From assembly GCF_019795105.1 (NCBI RefSeq), contig NZ_JAIMFO010000006.1, positions 1 to 64,000 of the forward strand: DNA of 64,000 bases, read 5' to 3'. Made by a program: the position numbers and the translations under genes. Below are positions 10,740-18,903 of this stretch, in pieces. Position 1 is the first letter of the stretch. Each line of letters opens with the position of its first letter. The notes beneath the pieces are model-generated. The model saw only the letters and a list, made by a program, of their open reading frames with translations, did no database searches and was not told the DNA's origin. The stretch comes from Collinsella ureilytica (GTDB taxonomy: Bacteria > Actinomycetota > Coriobacteriia > Coriobacteriales > Coriobacteriaceae).

Positions 10740-11537
10740 TTAGTGACCCTCAGCCTCGGCTCCCTGAATATAGACAGCCGTAAGCATGGTAAACACATAT
10801 GCCTGTACGAATGCAACGAAGATCTCGATCGCGTAAATGACAAACAAGATAGCAGCAAAAATAAAGGCGGGAACTGCACCGAGCGCGTTGGAAACCGTCA
10901 GCTCTTGGATGAGTGGTTCAGCAAAAAGTGCCACCATCAATGCAAATGAGCCCATAACAATGTGGCCTGCAAACATATTGCAGAACAAACGGATAGCCAA
11001 GGTGATGGGACGCAAAAGCATTGAGACAAGCTCGATAAGCCAGACGAGCACATTGAGGGGAAAACCCACACCTGCCGGAGCCAAGCTCTTAAGATAGCCA
11101 CCAACTCCGTGCTGGCGCATGCCTACGAAAACAAAGTAGATGAACACAACCACAGCAATAGCTGCAGTGGTTGAAATGGTGCCCGATCCCGGCTTCATGC
11201 CCGGGATAACTCCAACAACATTATTAACAAGAATGAAGAAGAACACCGTTGCCAAGAAGGGGAAGTGCTTCTCCCAGGTAGCGCCGATGATCTGCTTGCC
11301 CATGCCGTCTGCCACAAAGTTAATGCAGACCTCCATGGCGTTTGCGAAAATGCCCCGAGGCACCAGCGAAATGCGGCGCACATAGGCAAAAACGAGCGCC
11401 AGAAGCACGATCGAAGAAACAATGAGCCAGAACGTGTATTGCGTGAGACCCAGTCTCAGCGTACCGAATATTGGGATGGAAGAAAACTCCGAAACAAGAT
11501 GGCTGATCTCACCAGGGAGCCGGTCGAATGCTTCCAC
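10740..11537 (-). CDS. atpB: ATP synthase Fo a subunit
   Basis: A polytopic membrane protein of about 265 residues forming the stationary half of the ion channel. The conserved arginine helix is visible (SMLLRPITLAIRLFCNMFAGHI) and the C-terminal helix pair ends IFVAFVQAYVFTMLTAVYI. GTG codons occur at 11543 and 11537. AAAGGG is one base from the first and seven from the second, so 11537 is the better start. It follows the AtpI-like gene by 35 bases. Confidence 0.95.
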   Translation of the reverse strand: MEAFDRLPGEISHLVSEFSSIPIFGTLRLGLTQYTFWLIVSSIVLLALVFAYVRRISLVPRGIFANAMEVCINFVADGMGKQIIGATWEKHFPFLATVFFFILVNNVVGVIPGMKPGSGTISTTAAIAVVVFIYFVFVGMRQHGVGGYLKSLAPAGVGFPLNVLVWLIELVSMLLRPITLAIRLFCNMFAGHIVMGSFALMVALFAEPLIQELTVSNALGAVPAFIFAAILFVIYAIEIFVAFVQAYVFTMLTAVYIQGAEAEGH

Positions 11538-11572
11538 GATCACACCCTTTCACTTCAGGCTGGGCTCAGCAG

Positions 11573-11872
11573 TTACCGAGCCACAAGCACGCACGCCAAA
11601 ACAATCCAGCCGACGAGAAACCCCATCAGTTCTCCCACAAGGTAGGCTAAAAGCCCATCATGCGCGAGTAAATACACAACGATGACACCGAGCAAAAGCA
11701 CAGCAAACGAAGCAGCTACGCTCATAGAACCCTTAGCCATGCTTGCGTTGCGCTTGCGCCGTATCACGGGGACGAGTGCGAGCAGGAGCAAGCCGAACGC
11801 CAACGCGCCCGAAATGACACCGATGATAAGAAAGGGCATATGCGTTTCTACATCAAACACAAAGCCTTGCAC
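11573..11872 (-). CDS. Small membrane protein in the atpI position
   Basis: A 99-residue protein with three predicted membrane helices (about 12-34, 50-68 and 76-98) separated by a basic loop RRKRNASMAKG. I see no diagnostic motif, but it is the first gene of the ATP synthase operon, where atpI normally lies. AtpI-type proteins help assemble the c-ring or supply Mg2+. The assignment rests on position, size and hydrophobicity. Confidence 0.7.
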   Translation of the reverse strand: MQGFVFDVETHMPFLIIGVISGALAFGLLLLALVPVIRRKRNASMAKGSMSVAASFAVLLLGVIVVYLLAHDGLLAYLVGELMGFLVGWIVLACVLVAR

Positions 11873-11918
11873 TCAACCACCCCGCATGCCTCGCAGTCCG
11901 AGGAACAGCACGTCCCTA

Positions 11919-11946
11919 AGTATATCTAGATTATCAACGAGCGCAA
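11919..11946 (-). promoter_or_regulatory. Candidate promoter of the ATP synthase operon
   Basis: On the minus strand TTGCGC (11941-11946) and TATACT (11919-11924) are separated by 16 bases, about 45 bases upstream of the first gene. Confidence 0.5.
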
Positions 11947-12071
11947 CGTCGCGGGGCATGCGGCTTTCATAAGCTTGCAAACGGCAAGACAAATATGCGA
12001 ACGGCAGGATAGAGCAGATGAGCGGCCATGGATGTTTACACTCATCGCATAACTTGACAGGTGAGGCTTAA

Positions 12072-12713
12072 TCACTTAGTGCCAAAAATTCGATCCCCCG
12101 CATCTCCTAAGCCCGGAACAATATAGGCCGCTTCATTTAAACCCTCATCAATGGCACAGGTAAAAATCCGAACATCAGGATCTGACGCGAGCACAGCCTC
12201 AATACCTTCTGGAGCAGCAACAAGCACCAACAGACGAATATCGCGGACACCCTCGGCGCGAAGCGACTGAATGGCATCTACCGCAGAACCGCCTGTGGCA
12301 AGCATGGGATCGACGATCAAACAAATGCGCTGATCAATATCTGCAGGAAACTTTGCGTAATACGGATGCGGCTCATGAGTAACTTCATCGCGATACATGC
12401 CTAAATGCCCCACGCGTGCAGAGGGAATAAGCTCGAGCATGCCATCTACCATGCCAAGGCCTGCACGCAAAATGGGAATAATGGCAACCTTGCGCCCGGC
12501 AATACGCTTGCAAACGGTCTCACAAATAGGCGTCTCGACATCGATGTCTTCCAGAGGAAAATCGCGGGTTGCCTCATAGCCCTCAAACAGCGCAAGCTCA
12601 CGAACAAGCTCACGGAACTGCTTGGTTCCCGTATGTACACTCCGCATAATTGCGAGCTTATGCTGAACCATGGGGTGATCGATGAGGGTTACGCGGTTGC
12701 TAACGTGGGGCAT
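12072..12713 (-). CDS. upp: Uracil phosphoribosyltransferase
   Basis: A 213-residue salvage enzyme converting uracil and PRPP to UMP. The PRPP-binding loop is [13 protein letters not shown], and the C-terminal uracil-binding region [21 protein letters not shown] is intact. Length matches the family (about 209). GGAGAG lies five bases before the ATG. It is separated by 140 bases from glpK upstream; it may be the last gene of that run or have its own promoter. Confidence 0.96.
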   Translation of the reverse strand: MPHVSNRVTLIDHPMVQHKLAIMRSVHTGTKQFRELVRELALFEGYEATRDFPLEDIDVETPICETVCKRIAGRKVAIIPILRAGLGMVDGMLELIPSARVGHLGMYRDEVTHEPHPYYAKFPADIDQRICLIVDPMLATGGSAVDAIQSLRAEGVRDIRLLVLVAAPEGIEAVLASDPDVRIFTCAIDEGLNEAAYIVPGLGDAGDRIFGTK

Positions 12714-12853
12714 GGTCTCTCCTTGTACTTATATGCAAGATGCAAAACAACGCGTACAACCTGAGGCTGACACGCAGCTCGCTCTCCTGCAAACATGTCT
12801 TGGTCTAGAAGTATAGTTCTTCGGCTTGGTAGGTAGGTCATACGCGCCTGAGA

Positions 12854-14404
12854 TCAGCCCATATGAATATTCGTGCGCGAGCGGGCAACGGCGTCATGCC
12901 AGCCAGCGGTGAGCCTTGCTATGCGCTCCGAATCAGCCGATGGCTCAAAGGTACGCCCGCGCCCAATGTTTTGGCGAAGATCTTCTCGATCCTCCCAATA
13001 GCCTACGGCAAGACCGGCCAAATACGCTGCCCCTAATGAAGTGGTTTCTACAAACTCAGAACGCCTCACGGGGATCCCTAACAGATCAGCCTGGAACTGC
13101 ATGATGAACTCATTGCGAGCTGCCGCCCCATCAACCGCAAGCTCACTCATGGCAGATCCGGCATCTGCCTCCATCGCACGCAAGACGTCTAAGGTCTGAT
13201 AGGCCATGGATTCGCAAGCCGCACGTATGAGTGTCGCTCGATCAGAGGCTGCAGAAAGACCTGAGATGAGGCCTCGAGCATCTGGATCCCACCATGGAGC
13301 ACCAAGCCCACTAAAGGCAGGCACCACATAGCAGCCCCCGGTATCTGGAATTGATTGGGCAATCTCTGCGCTTTCCTCAACGCTTGAGACAAGTTCCAAC
13401 CGATCACGCAGCCAGCTCATAACCGAGCCTGCATGAAAAATTGAGCCCTCAAGGGCGTAGCTCACATGACCTCCTTCTGCAATTCCGATGGTTGCTACCA
13501 AGCCATTTTTTGAGCTGACCGGACGCGCTCCGGTGTTCATGAGCATGAAGCAGCCGGTACCGTAGGTGTTTTTTACATCGCCCTCATCAAAGCAACAGTG
13601 CCCAAACAAAGAGGCCTGCTGGTCACCTGCCACCCCGGTAATGGGAGGCATATGCGTCATAATCTCGCCTGAAACACGTCCAAATGAACCTGAACTCCAC
13701 CTCAGATCTGGCAACATCGCAGCAGGAATATTCAGAAGCTCAAGCAGCTCCTGATCCCATTCAAGGCTCGTAATATTGAAAAGCATCGTTCGGCTGGCAT
13801 TCGTAAAATCGGTGGCATGCACCCGGCCGCCTGTGAGGTTATATAAGAGCCAGGTATCCACCGTGCCAAACATGAGCTGGCCTGCATCGGCGGCCTCACG
13901 TGCCCCATCTACGTTATCAAGGATCCAGCTAATTTTGGTTGCAGAAAAATAGGCATCGGGCTTAAGACCAGTCTTTTCCCGGATCATGGACTCGTACCCA
14001 TCTTTGATGAGGGCATCTGCCAACGGAGCCGTGCGACGACACTGCCAAACAATGGCGTTATGAATGGGCTGGCCACTATCGGCGTCCCACACAATGGTTG
14101 TTTCGCGCTGATTTGAAATGCCAATGGCAGCTATCCGATCTGAATGGATGCCACTTTTGAACTGGACTTCCATCATGACGGCGATCTGGGCAGCGAGAAT
14201 CTCCATCGGGTCTTGCTCAACCCAACCCGACTTGGGATAGATTGTAGGAATTGCCCTCTGAGCTTGAGAAACGATGCAGCCATACTCATCTACAATAACC
14301 GCTCGAGCCGAGGTCGTGCCCGAATCGAGAGCCATAATGTATTTGCTTTTCTGAGGAGTACCTGCTGTGTCGGCCATATGCAGGTCACTCAACGAGAAGC
14401 TCAT
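12854..14404 (-). CDS. glpK: Glycerol kinase
   Basis: This FGGY-family kinase phosphorylates glycerol to sn-glycerol 3-phosphate. Visible motifs are MALDSGTTSARAV (phosphate-binding), GWVEQDP, the hinge region AGDQQASLFGHCCFDEGDVKNTYGTG split across the interdomain cleft, and the C-terminal FGGY-type GAAYLAGLAVGYW. An ATG at 14404 overlaps the upstream TGA (ATGA) and is taken as start, giving 516 residues; an ATG at 14416 is also possible. Either way about 22 residues precede the usual start of the family. No facilitator or glycerol-3-phosphate dehydrogenase gene is nearby. Confidence 0.95.
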   Translation of the reverse strand: MSFSLSDLHMADTAGTPQKSKYIMALDSGTTSARAVIVDEYGCIVSQAQRAIPTIYPKSGWVEQDPMEILAAQIAVMMEVQFKSGIHSDRIAAIGISNQRETTIVWDADSGQPIHNAIVWQCRRTAPLADALIKDGYESMIREKTGLKPDAYFSATKISWILDNVDGAREAADAGQLMFGTVDTWLLYNLTGGRVHATDFTNASRTMLFNITSLEWDQELLELLNIPAAMLPDLRWSSGSFGRVSGEIMTHMPPITGVAGDQQASLFGHCCFDEGDVKNTYGTGCFMLMNTGARPVSSKNGLVATIGIAEGGHVSYALEGSIFHAGSVMSWLRDRLELVSSVEESAEIAQSIPDTGGCYVVPAFSGLGAPWWDPDARGLISGLSAASDRATLIRAACESMAYQTLDVLRAMEADAGSAMSELAVDGAAARNEFIMQFQADLLGIPVRRSEFVETTSLGAAYLAGLAVGYWEDREDLRQNIGRGRTFEPSADSERIARLTAGWHDAVARSRTNIHMG

Positions 14405-15147
14405 GGTTTCTGCCATCCCCTCTCGCTCACCGGCAAAGATCCATCTGAGCCAACAGAGGGCAGCGCGTGCACGATGCTGAGGATCTTTTTGGGTGAAATC
14501 GCGCCGATACGAAGAATTTCAAGCGATCCGCTTGTAAATGAAACAATAGTAGACGCCTCATCTGAGCCGGTAGCGCCAGCATCAATTGCAACGTCTACGC
14601 CAGAAAGAATGCGTGACTCCACATTTGCAAACGATGTTGGAGCTGGGGCACCATGCGTATTAGCACTCGTAACCGCGAGCGGCGCGTGAACCCTCGCAAT
14701 CAGCGCCTGAATGGCAGGCGATGCACTTGCTCGCAGTGCCACCGTACCGTCTGCTGCTTGCAAAAACGATGGAACCTGATCCGTTGCCTGAACAACGATA
14801 GTTAACGCCCCTGGCCAAAGCTCAGTCGCAAGCGCTCGAGCGCGTGGATCAACCTCGCTACCATAGGTATCAAGAGCCTGAACACCCGCTACCAACCACG
14901 GAACGGTTTGAGTACGGTCGCGCTGTTTTAAGCTGAAAATTCGCTCGTAGCCACTCTCTCGCACCGGCACCATGCGATGCTGCTCTTGCATACTCGCAGC
15001 AGCTGCGGCTACAGAAACTCCGATCCCGTAGACCGTCTCGGTGGGGAGCAAGGCAAGGGCACCACGCTCAATATCGCATGCGGCATAGCTGATGGAGTCG
15101 TGGTGCGCGGGATGGTCGTCGGAACCAATCCGATAGATCCTGCGCAT
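14401..15147 (-). CDS. tsaC: Sua5/YrdC/TsaC-family threonylcarbamoyl-AMP synthase
   Basis: A 248-residue YrdC-domain protein. This family makes threonylcarbamoyl-AMP from threonine, bicarbonate and ATP for the t6A37 modification of ANN-decoding tRNAs. ALLPTETVYGIG, FSLKQRD (variant of the KxR motif), ELWPGALTIVV, VALRASASP and VTSANTHG are present. Between the first motif and FSLKQ there is a longer loop than usual. It is translationally coupled to glpK. GGAG lies nine bases before the start. It is too short to carry the complete Sua5 C-terminal domain. Confidence 0.82.
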   Translation of the reverse strand: MRRIYRIGSDDHPAHHDSISYAACDIERGALALLPTETVYGIGVSVAAAAASMQEQHRMVPVRESGYERIFSLKQRDRTQTVPWLVAGVQALDTYGSEVDPRARALATELWPGALTIVVQATDQVPSFLQAADGTVALRASASPAIQALIARVHAPLAVTSANTHGAPAPTSFANVESRILSGVDVAIDAGATGSDEASTIVSFTSGSLEILRIGAISPKKILSIVHALPSVGSDGSLPVSERGWQKP

Positions 15148-15359
15148 GCCCGAACTCCTTTCGTAGTCGTTCTCATAGCACCCAATGTGCTACAAGAATG
15201 CAACCGTATAGCCCCAATCCATATTCGCATAAGCAAAGATAAGATACCCAACGCAAGCTGCGCTCACCAGATCAACGGAGGACATCTTTCGGTGAGGGGT
15301 CACCCCTTACCGGATATGCTCGTCACGCGTTCGAATTTCTTTCGCTTGGATTTTACGCT

Positions 15360-16409
15360 TTACGGAGTGCGAGCACAGATGAAACGATTTCTACCGGCAA
15401 GATCTTTTTCAATCCTTACCAACTCCATACCAGCGGATATACAGAGTGCTGCTGCATCCTCAAGTGAGTCTTCGTGCAGCTCACAGGCAAGCAATCCTCC
15501 ATGCCGGAGCACCTGAGGAGCTGCGACAAGTATGCACCGAAACACATCGAGGCCATCTGCTCCACCGGCCAGCGCCAGCCTCGGCTCATGCAAGGCAACC
15601 TCTTGAGGCAAGTGCTCCATCACAGCATCGGGAATATAGGGCGGATTCGACACCAGCACATCAAAGCTGCCCAACTCCTGCGTATCGACCGGCTCGATCA
15701 TATCGCCTGTGCGTATGTCCATATACTCAGGATCCACGTGCAGGGCCTCGCGATTAGACGCGGCAAGTCGAACTGCCTGCTCATCAATATCAATGGCTAC
15801 ACAAGAGATCTGGCCTGGCCGCTCGGCTGCGATCGCCAAGGAAATGCAGCCGGTTCCGCAACCAATCTCAAGCACCCGGGCATGAGAGGCACCGTTTTGC
15901 TCACTCGCTTCTGCTGTGTACGACTCCTCTGACAGCGCCGCTTCAGCATCCTCTTCCGGCGACGTCTCGTGGCTCTCTTGAGCCTCAGCTTCCACGAACT
16001 TAGCCATGGTCTCGCTCCATGGAAGATGAGCGCGTTTGCGCTTGGGAGCTGCCTCGTGCAAAACCTCAGCATCAATAAACGAAAGCACCTCTTCTACTAA
16101 GAGCTCCGTCTCAGGCCGAGGAATTAAAACGCCCGGCTCGCAGCGCACGGTAATCCCTCTGAACTGTGTAGTGCCCACAATGTATTGCAGCGGCTCCCCG
16201 TTTGCTCGGCGAATAACCCGCTCGCGTAAACGGTCAAGCTCAGGGGCGGCCAAGGGGCGATCAAACGAGGTATAGAGCTCGACCCGGCTCACATGTAAAA
16301 CAGAGGAGAGCAACCACTCCGCACTGAGGCGCGGCCGTTCGTCTCCCTTCTTTGCAAGATAGCCGTCGATCCACGTGAGACAGCGACCAATTGTCCATAC
16401 CTCAGCCAT
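15360..16409 (-). CDS. prmC: Release factor glutamine methyltransferase with acidic insert
   Basis: This SAM-dependent enzyme methylates the glutamine of the GGQ motif in release factors RF1/RF2. The N-terminal helical domain (about 1-100) contains GEPLQYIVGTTQFRG. The Rossmann domain has VLEIGCGTGCISLA, and the catalytic NPPY sits in VLVSNPPYIPDAV. At 349 residues it is about 60 longer than typical; the excess lies at about residues 120-175, an acidic Glu/Ala/Ser-rich stretch between the two domains. prfA, its substrate gene, is far away at 57625. It lies 41 bases after dnaX. Confidence 0.93.
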   Translation of the reverse strand: MAEVWTIGRCLTWIDGYLAKKGDERPRLSAEWLLSSVLHVSRVELYTSFDRPLAAPELDRLRERVIRRANGEPLQYIVGTTQFRGITVRCEPGVLIPRPETELLVEEVLSFIDAEVLHEAAPKRKRAHLPWSETMAKFVEAEAQESHETSPEEDAEAALSEESYTAEASEQNGASHARVLEIGCGTGCISLAIAAERPGQISCVAIDIDEQAVRLAASNREALHVDPEYMDIRTGDMIEPVDTQELGSFDVLVSNPPYIPDAVMEHLPQEVALHEPRLALAGGADGLDVFRCILVAAPQVLRHGGLLACELHEDSLEDAAALCISAGMELVRIEKDLAGRNRFICARTP

Positions 16410-16450
16410 TCGAGCGTGACCCCCGCATATGCAAAACCCTTAGATTCGGT

Positions 16451-18784
16451 TTATTCATCTTTGAAAATCACACCCGCACCAAAAACATCGCCCAACACGC
16501 TCTTTGCGTCGTCCACATCAAAATCAGTCGCAGATCCTGGTTGTGCGCTTTGAGCAGGAGCTGTGGATGGCTGCGCTGCTGATGCTTGTACGGCTGGTGC
16601 CTGCGGTACGGGCGTGTGAGCTGCTGGCGAATGTGCGGCAGGAGGCTGCACGGCGGACGCGTGACCTGCTGGCGAGGAGGGAGCTGCAGATGCCTGCGGT
16701 ACAGACGCATGCCCTGCTGACGCTTGTGCTTCAGGCGAGGGCAGCGCTGATGGAGCCGCACTTGGAGCGGCTGTTTGCACTGCAGGCACAGTGCCTGTCA
16801 CCTCTGCTGCCGCACTTGGTGCCGCACCAGCTCCCACTGATACTGACTCACTTGCAGCAGCAGCTGGCCTGTCAGACGAAGCAACACGAGAAGCAACAGG
16901 ACGGGATGGTACGGAAGCGGCGTGAGCTGCAGGTGCGGGCTGCGGCTGTACTACAGCAGAGCCACCGGCAGCGCTATCACCTTCCATGCGATATTCAATT
17001 GCACGGCTACCAAATACCTCAGCTACTACGGGCGCTATGACCGCACCAGAATCTGGCTGAGCGAGCATCTTCAGGGCAAAGCCTGAGCCCTTTGGCAGTG
17101 TGATCACCAAACGCGATCCATCATCAGACTGGGCGTGCGAGCGCTGCAGCAGGGCTCCCCGCGATGCCTGAGCTGCCGTAATGAGCTTAACTGCCTCTGC
17201 CCACTTGCGCTGGAGCTCGCCCGCATCGACCACGCATGCCTCCGGGCGCGCACCCGGGCTCGCTGAAGGCGGCTGTACGACCGTCGCCGGAAATGCAGCT
17301 ACGGGCTGAGTTGGACGCTCAACTGATGCCGGAGATGAAGCTGCAGGCTGAGCTGGACTTGGAGCAGACGTGGGAGCTTGGCTAGGCTGCCTCTGTGCTG
17401 CAGCAGCCATCGACTCTGCGCCACCCGCATGCGGCAGCTCAGCAGGCTCAGCTGCTGCATAGTCCGCACGCGGCAGCTCAGCAACACCTTGGGCAGAAGC
17501 ACTCTCTCGAGTAGCTCCCGACTGAGCAACCGCAGTGGCTCCGCCTCGTTGCGCTCGCTGTTGCTCCGCCTGGCCTACCAGCCTTTCAGGATCAGTGGGA
17601 GCAGATGGAATGCCCCGAGCAATCTGAGCCTCGAGCTTGGCGACTCGTTCCGCCAAAGCCTCAAGCGTAAGATCAGACTCAGGGCGGGCAAGACGCGTGA
17701 GAGCGATCTCGAGCACGATCCGCAAATCTGCTGCATCGCGCATAGAAAGTGCAGCGTCATCTAAGACCAACAAGGCTCGAGAAAGCCGATCAGCATGCTC
17801 AAATTGATCAGCTTCAGCAACAAGACCAGCAAGCTCCTCAGGAGTGCCATCAACTATGGCAGGCACAGGCCCTGCAAGCTTGACGGTATAAACATCGCGC
17901 AGGTGAGTTACAAGATCGCGTGTGAGCTCCATCAGATCGACGCCAGCATCTGCTTGCTCGCGCACAGCGCCAAATAGCCCTACCACGTCACGTTTGGCAA
18001 TCCCTACAGCAATTTGAGCAAGCACCCGACGCTCTGTTTCACCCAAAAGCGCCCGGGCATCTGCCGCACGAACCGCGCCGTTTCCAAAAACAGAGAGCTG
18101 CTCTAAGGTAGAAAGGGCGTCACGCATACCACCTCGGGCATGGTTGGCAACGATCTCGAGTGCCTGATCATCAAAGGCAAAGCCTTCGCGTTCACAGATC
18201 CAGCGCATACGGTTCACTAAGCCATCTTCAGAGATCCGATGAAAATCAAAACGCTGACAACGAGACAAAATAGTCTCAGGAACCTTTTGCGGATCGGTTG
18301 TACAGAGCACAAAAACCACGTGTGAAGGAGGCTCCTCAATCGTCTTGAGCAGGGCATTAAATGCCGCTGTTGTAAGCATATGAACCTCGTCGATGATATA
18401 TACCTTGCGCGCACCTCTCACCGGCGCAAAGCCCACCGAGTTCACAATCTCCTCGCGCACGCTATCCACGCCGGTTCTACTTGCAGCGTCAAGCTCATAC
18501 ACATCGGGATGGGTACCCTCAGCAATCGCCTCACACTCCGGACAGGTTCCGTCAGGCAAGGCACCAATATGCCCATCTGGTCTTGCTGAGGCGCGCTCAC
18601 AGAGCAAAGCCTTAGCCAAGATACGAGCCAAGGTCGTTTTTCCTGTACCACGCGGCCCGCAAAAGAGATAGGCATGAGAAAGCCTCTGCTCGGTAACCGC
18701 ATTTTCAAGGGTAGAGACAATATGCTCTTGGCCAACCACGCTCTCAAAGGTGAGAGGTCGGTACTTTCTATAGAGCGACTCCAT
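16451..18784 (-). CDS. dnaX: DNA polymerase III gamma/tau subunit
   Basis: The clamp-loader ATPase, 777 residues from the ATG at 18784, which has GAGGAG five bases upstream; the frame extends 81 bases further but without a start signal. GPRGTGKT is at 43-50 and the Walker B is IIDEVHMLT. The zinc loop has C62, C81 and C84, with Asp where a fourth cysteine is common. After domain III (ends about 360) comes a very long Ala/Pro/Ser/Gln-rich segment (about 400-750), interrupted by a folded piece near 505-600, then a conserved C-terminal VDDAKSVLGDVFGAGVIFKDE-like tail. The antisense frames over the repeats are shadows. Confidence 0.96.
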   Translation of the reverse strand: MESLYRKYRPLTFESVVGQEHIVSTLENAVTEQRLSHAYLFCGPRGTGKTTLARILAKALLCERASARPDGHIGALPDGTCPECEAIAEGTHPDVYELDAASRTGVDSVREEIVNSVGFAPVRGARKVYIIDEVHMLTTAAFNALLKTIEEPPSHVVFVLCTTDPQKVPETILSRCQRFDFHRISEDGLVNRMRWICEREGFAFDDQALEIVANHARGGMRDALSTLEQLSVFGNGAVRAADARALLGETERRVLAQIAVGIAKRDVVGLFGAVREQADAGVDLMELTRDLVTHLRDVYTVKLAGPVPAIVDGTPEELAGLVAEADQFEHADRLSRALLVLDDAALSMRDAADLRIVLEIALTRLARPESDLTLEALAERVAKLEAQIARGIPSAPTDPERLVGQAEQQRAQRGGATAVAQSGATRESASAQGVAELPRADYAAAEPAELPHAGGAESMAAAAQRQPSQAPTSAPSPAQPAASSPASVERPTQPVAAFPATVVQPPSASPGARPEACVVDAGELQRKWAEAVKLITAAQASRGALLQRSHAQSDDGSRLVITLPKGSGFALKMLAQPDSGAVIAPVVAEVFGSRAIEYRMEGDSAAGGSAVVQPQPAPAAHAASVPSRPVASRVASSDRPAAAASESVSVGAGAAPSAAAEVTGTVPAVQTAAPSAAPSALPSPEAQASAGHASVPQASAAPSSPAGHASAVQPPAAHSPAAHTPVPQAPAVQASAAQPSTAPAQSAQPGSATDFDVDDAKSVLGDVFGAGVIFKDE

Positions 18785-18841
18785 AAGAACTCCTCGCAAG
18801 CAACAGGTACATGAGAGCGACAAACAATCTGGCCAACGATA

Positions 18842-18878
18842 CACAAAGGCCGGGGAGATCATCATACCCTCCCCGGCC
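18842..18878 (-). terminator. Intrinsic terminator of the ABC importer operon
   Basis: GGCCGGGGAG (18849-18858) and CTCCCCGGCC (18869-18878) form a perfect 10-bp stem with a 10-base loop. On the minus strand a short T-rich tract (TTTGTGT) follows. It lies between the double ATPase gene and dnaX. Confidence 0.78.
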
Positions 18879-18903
18879 TCATTCGCGCGTATTTCAGAAT
18901 TTG

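Noticed and set aside
16504-17040. 178-residue plus-strand frame in dnaX
   Set aside because: Produced by the Ala/Pro-rich coding repeats of DnaX read on the opposite strand.
18785-18903. SRP (4.5S) RNA near dnaX
   Set aside because: The conserved GGAAGCA-type apical loop is absent; the region holds only a terminator.
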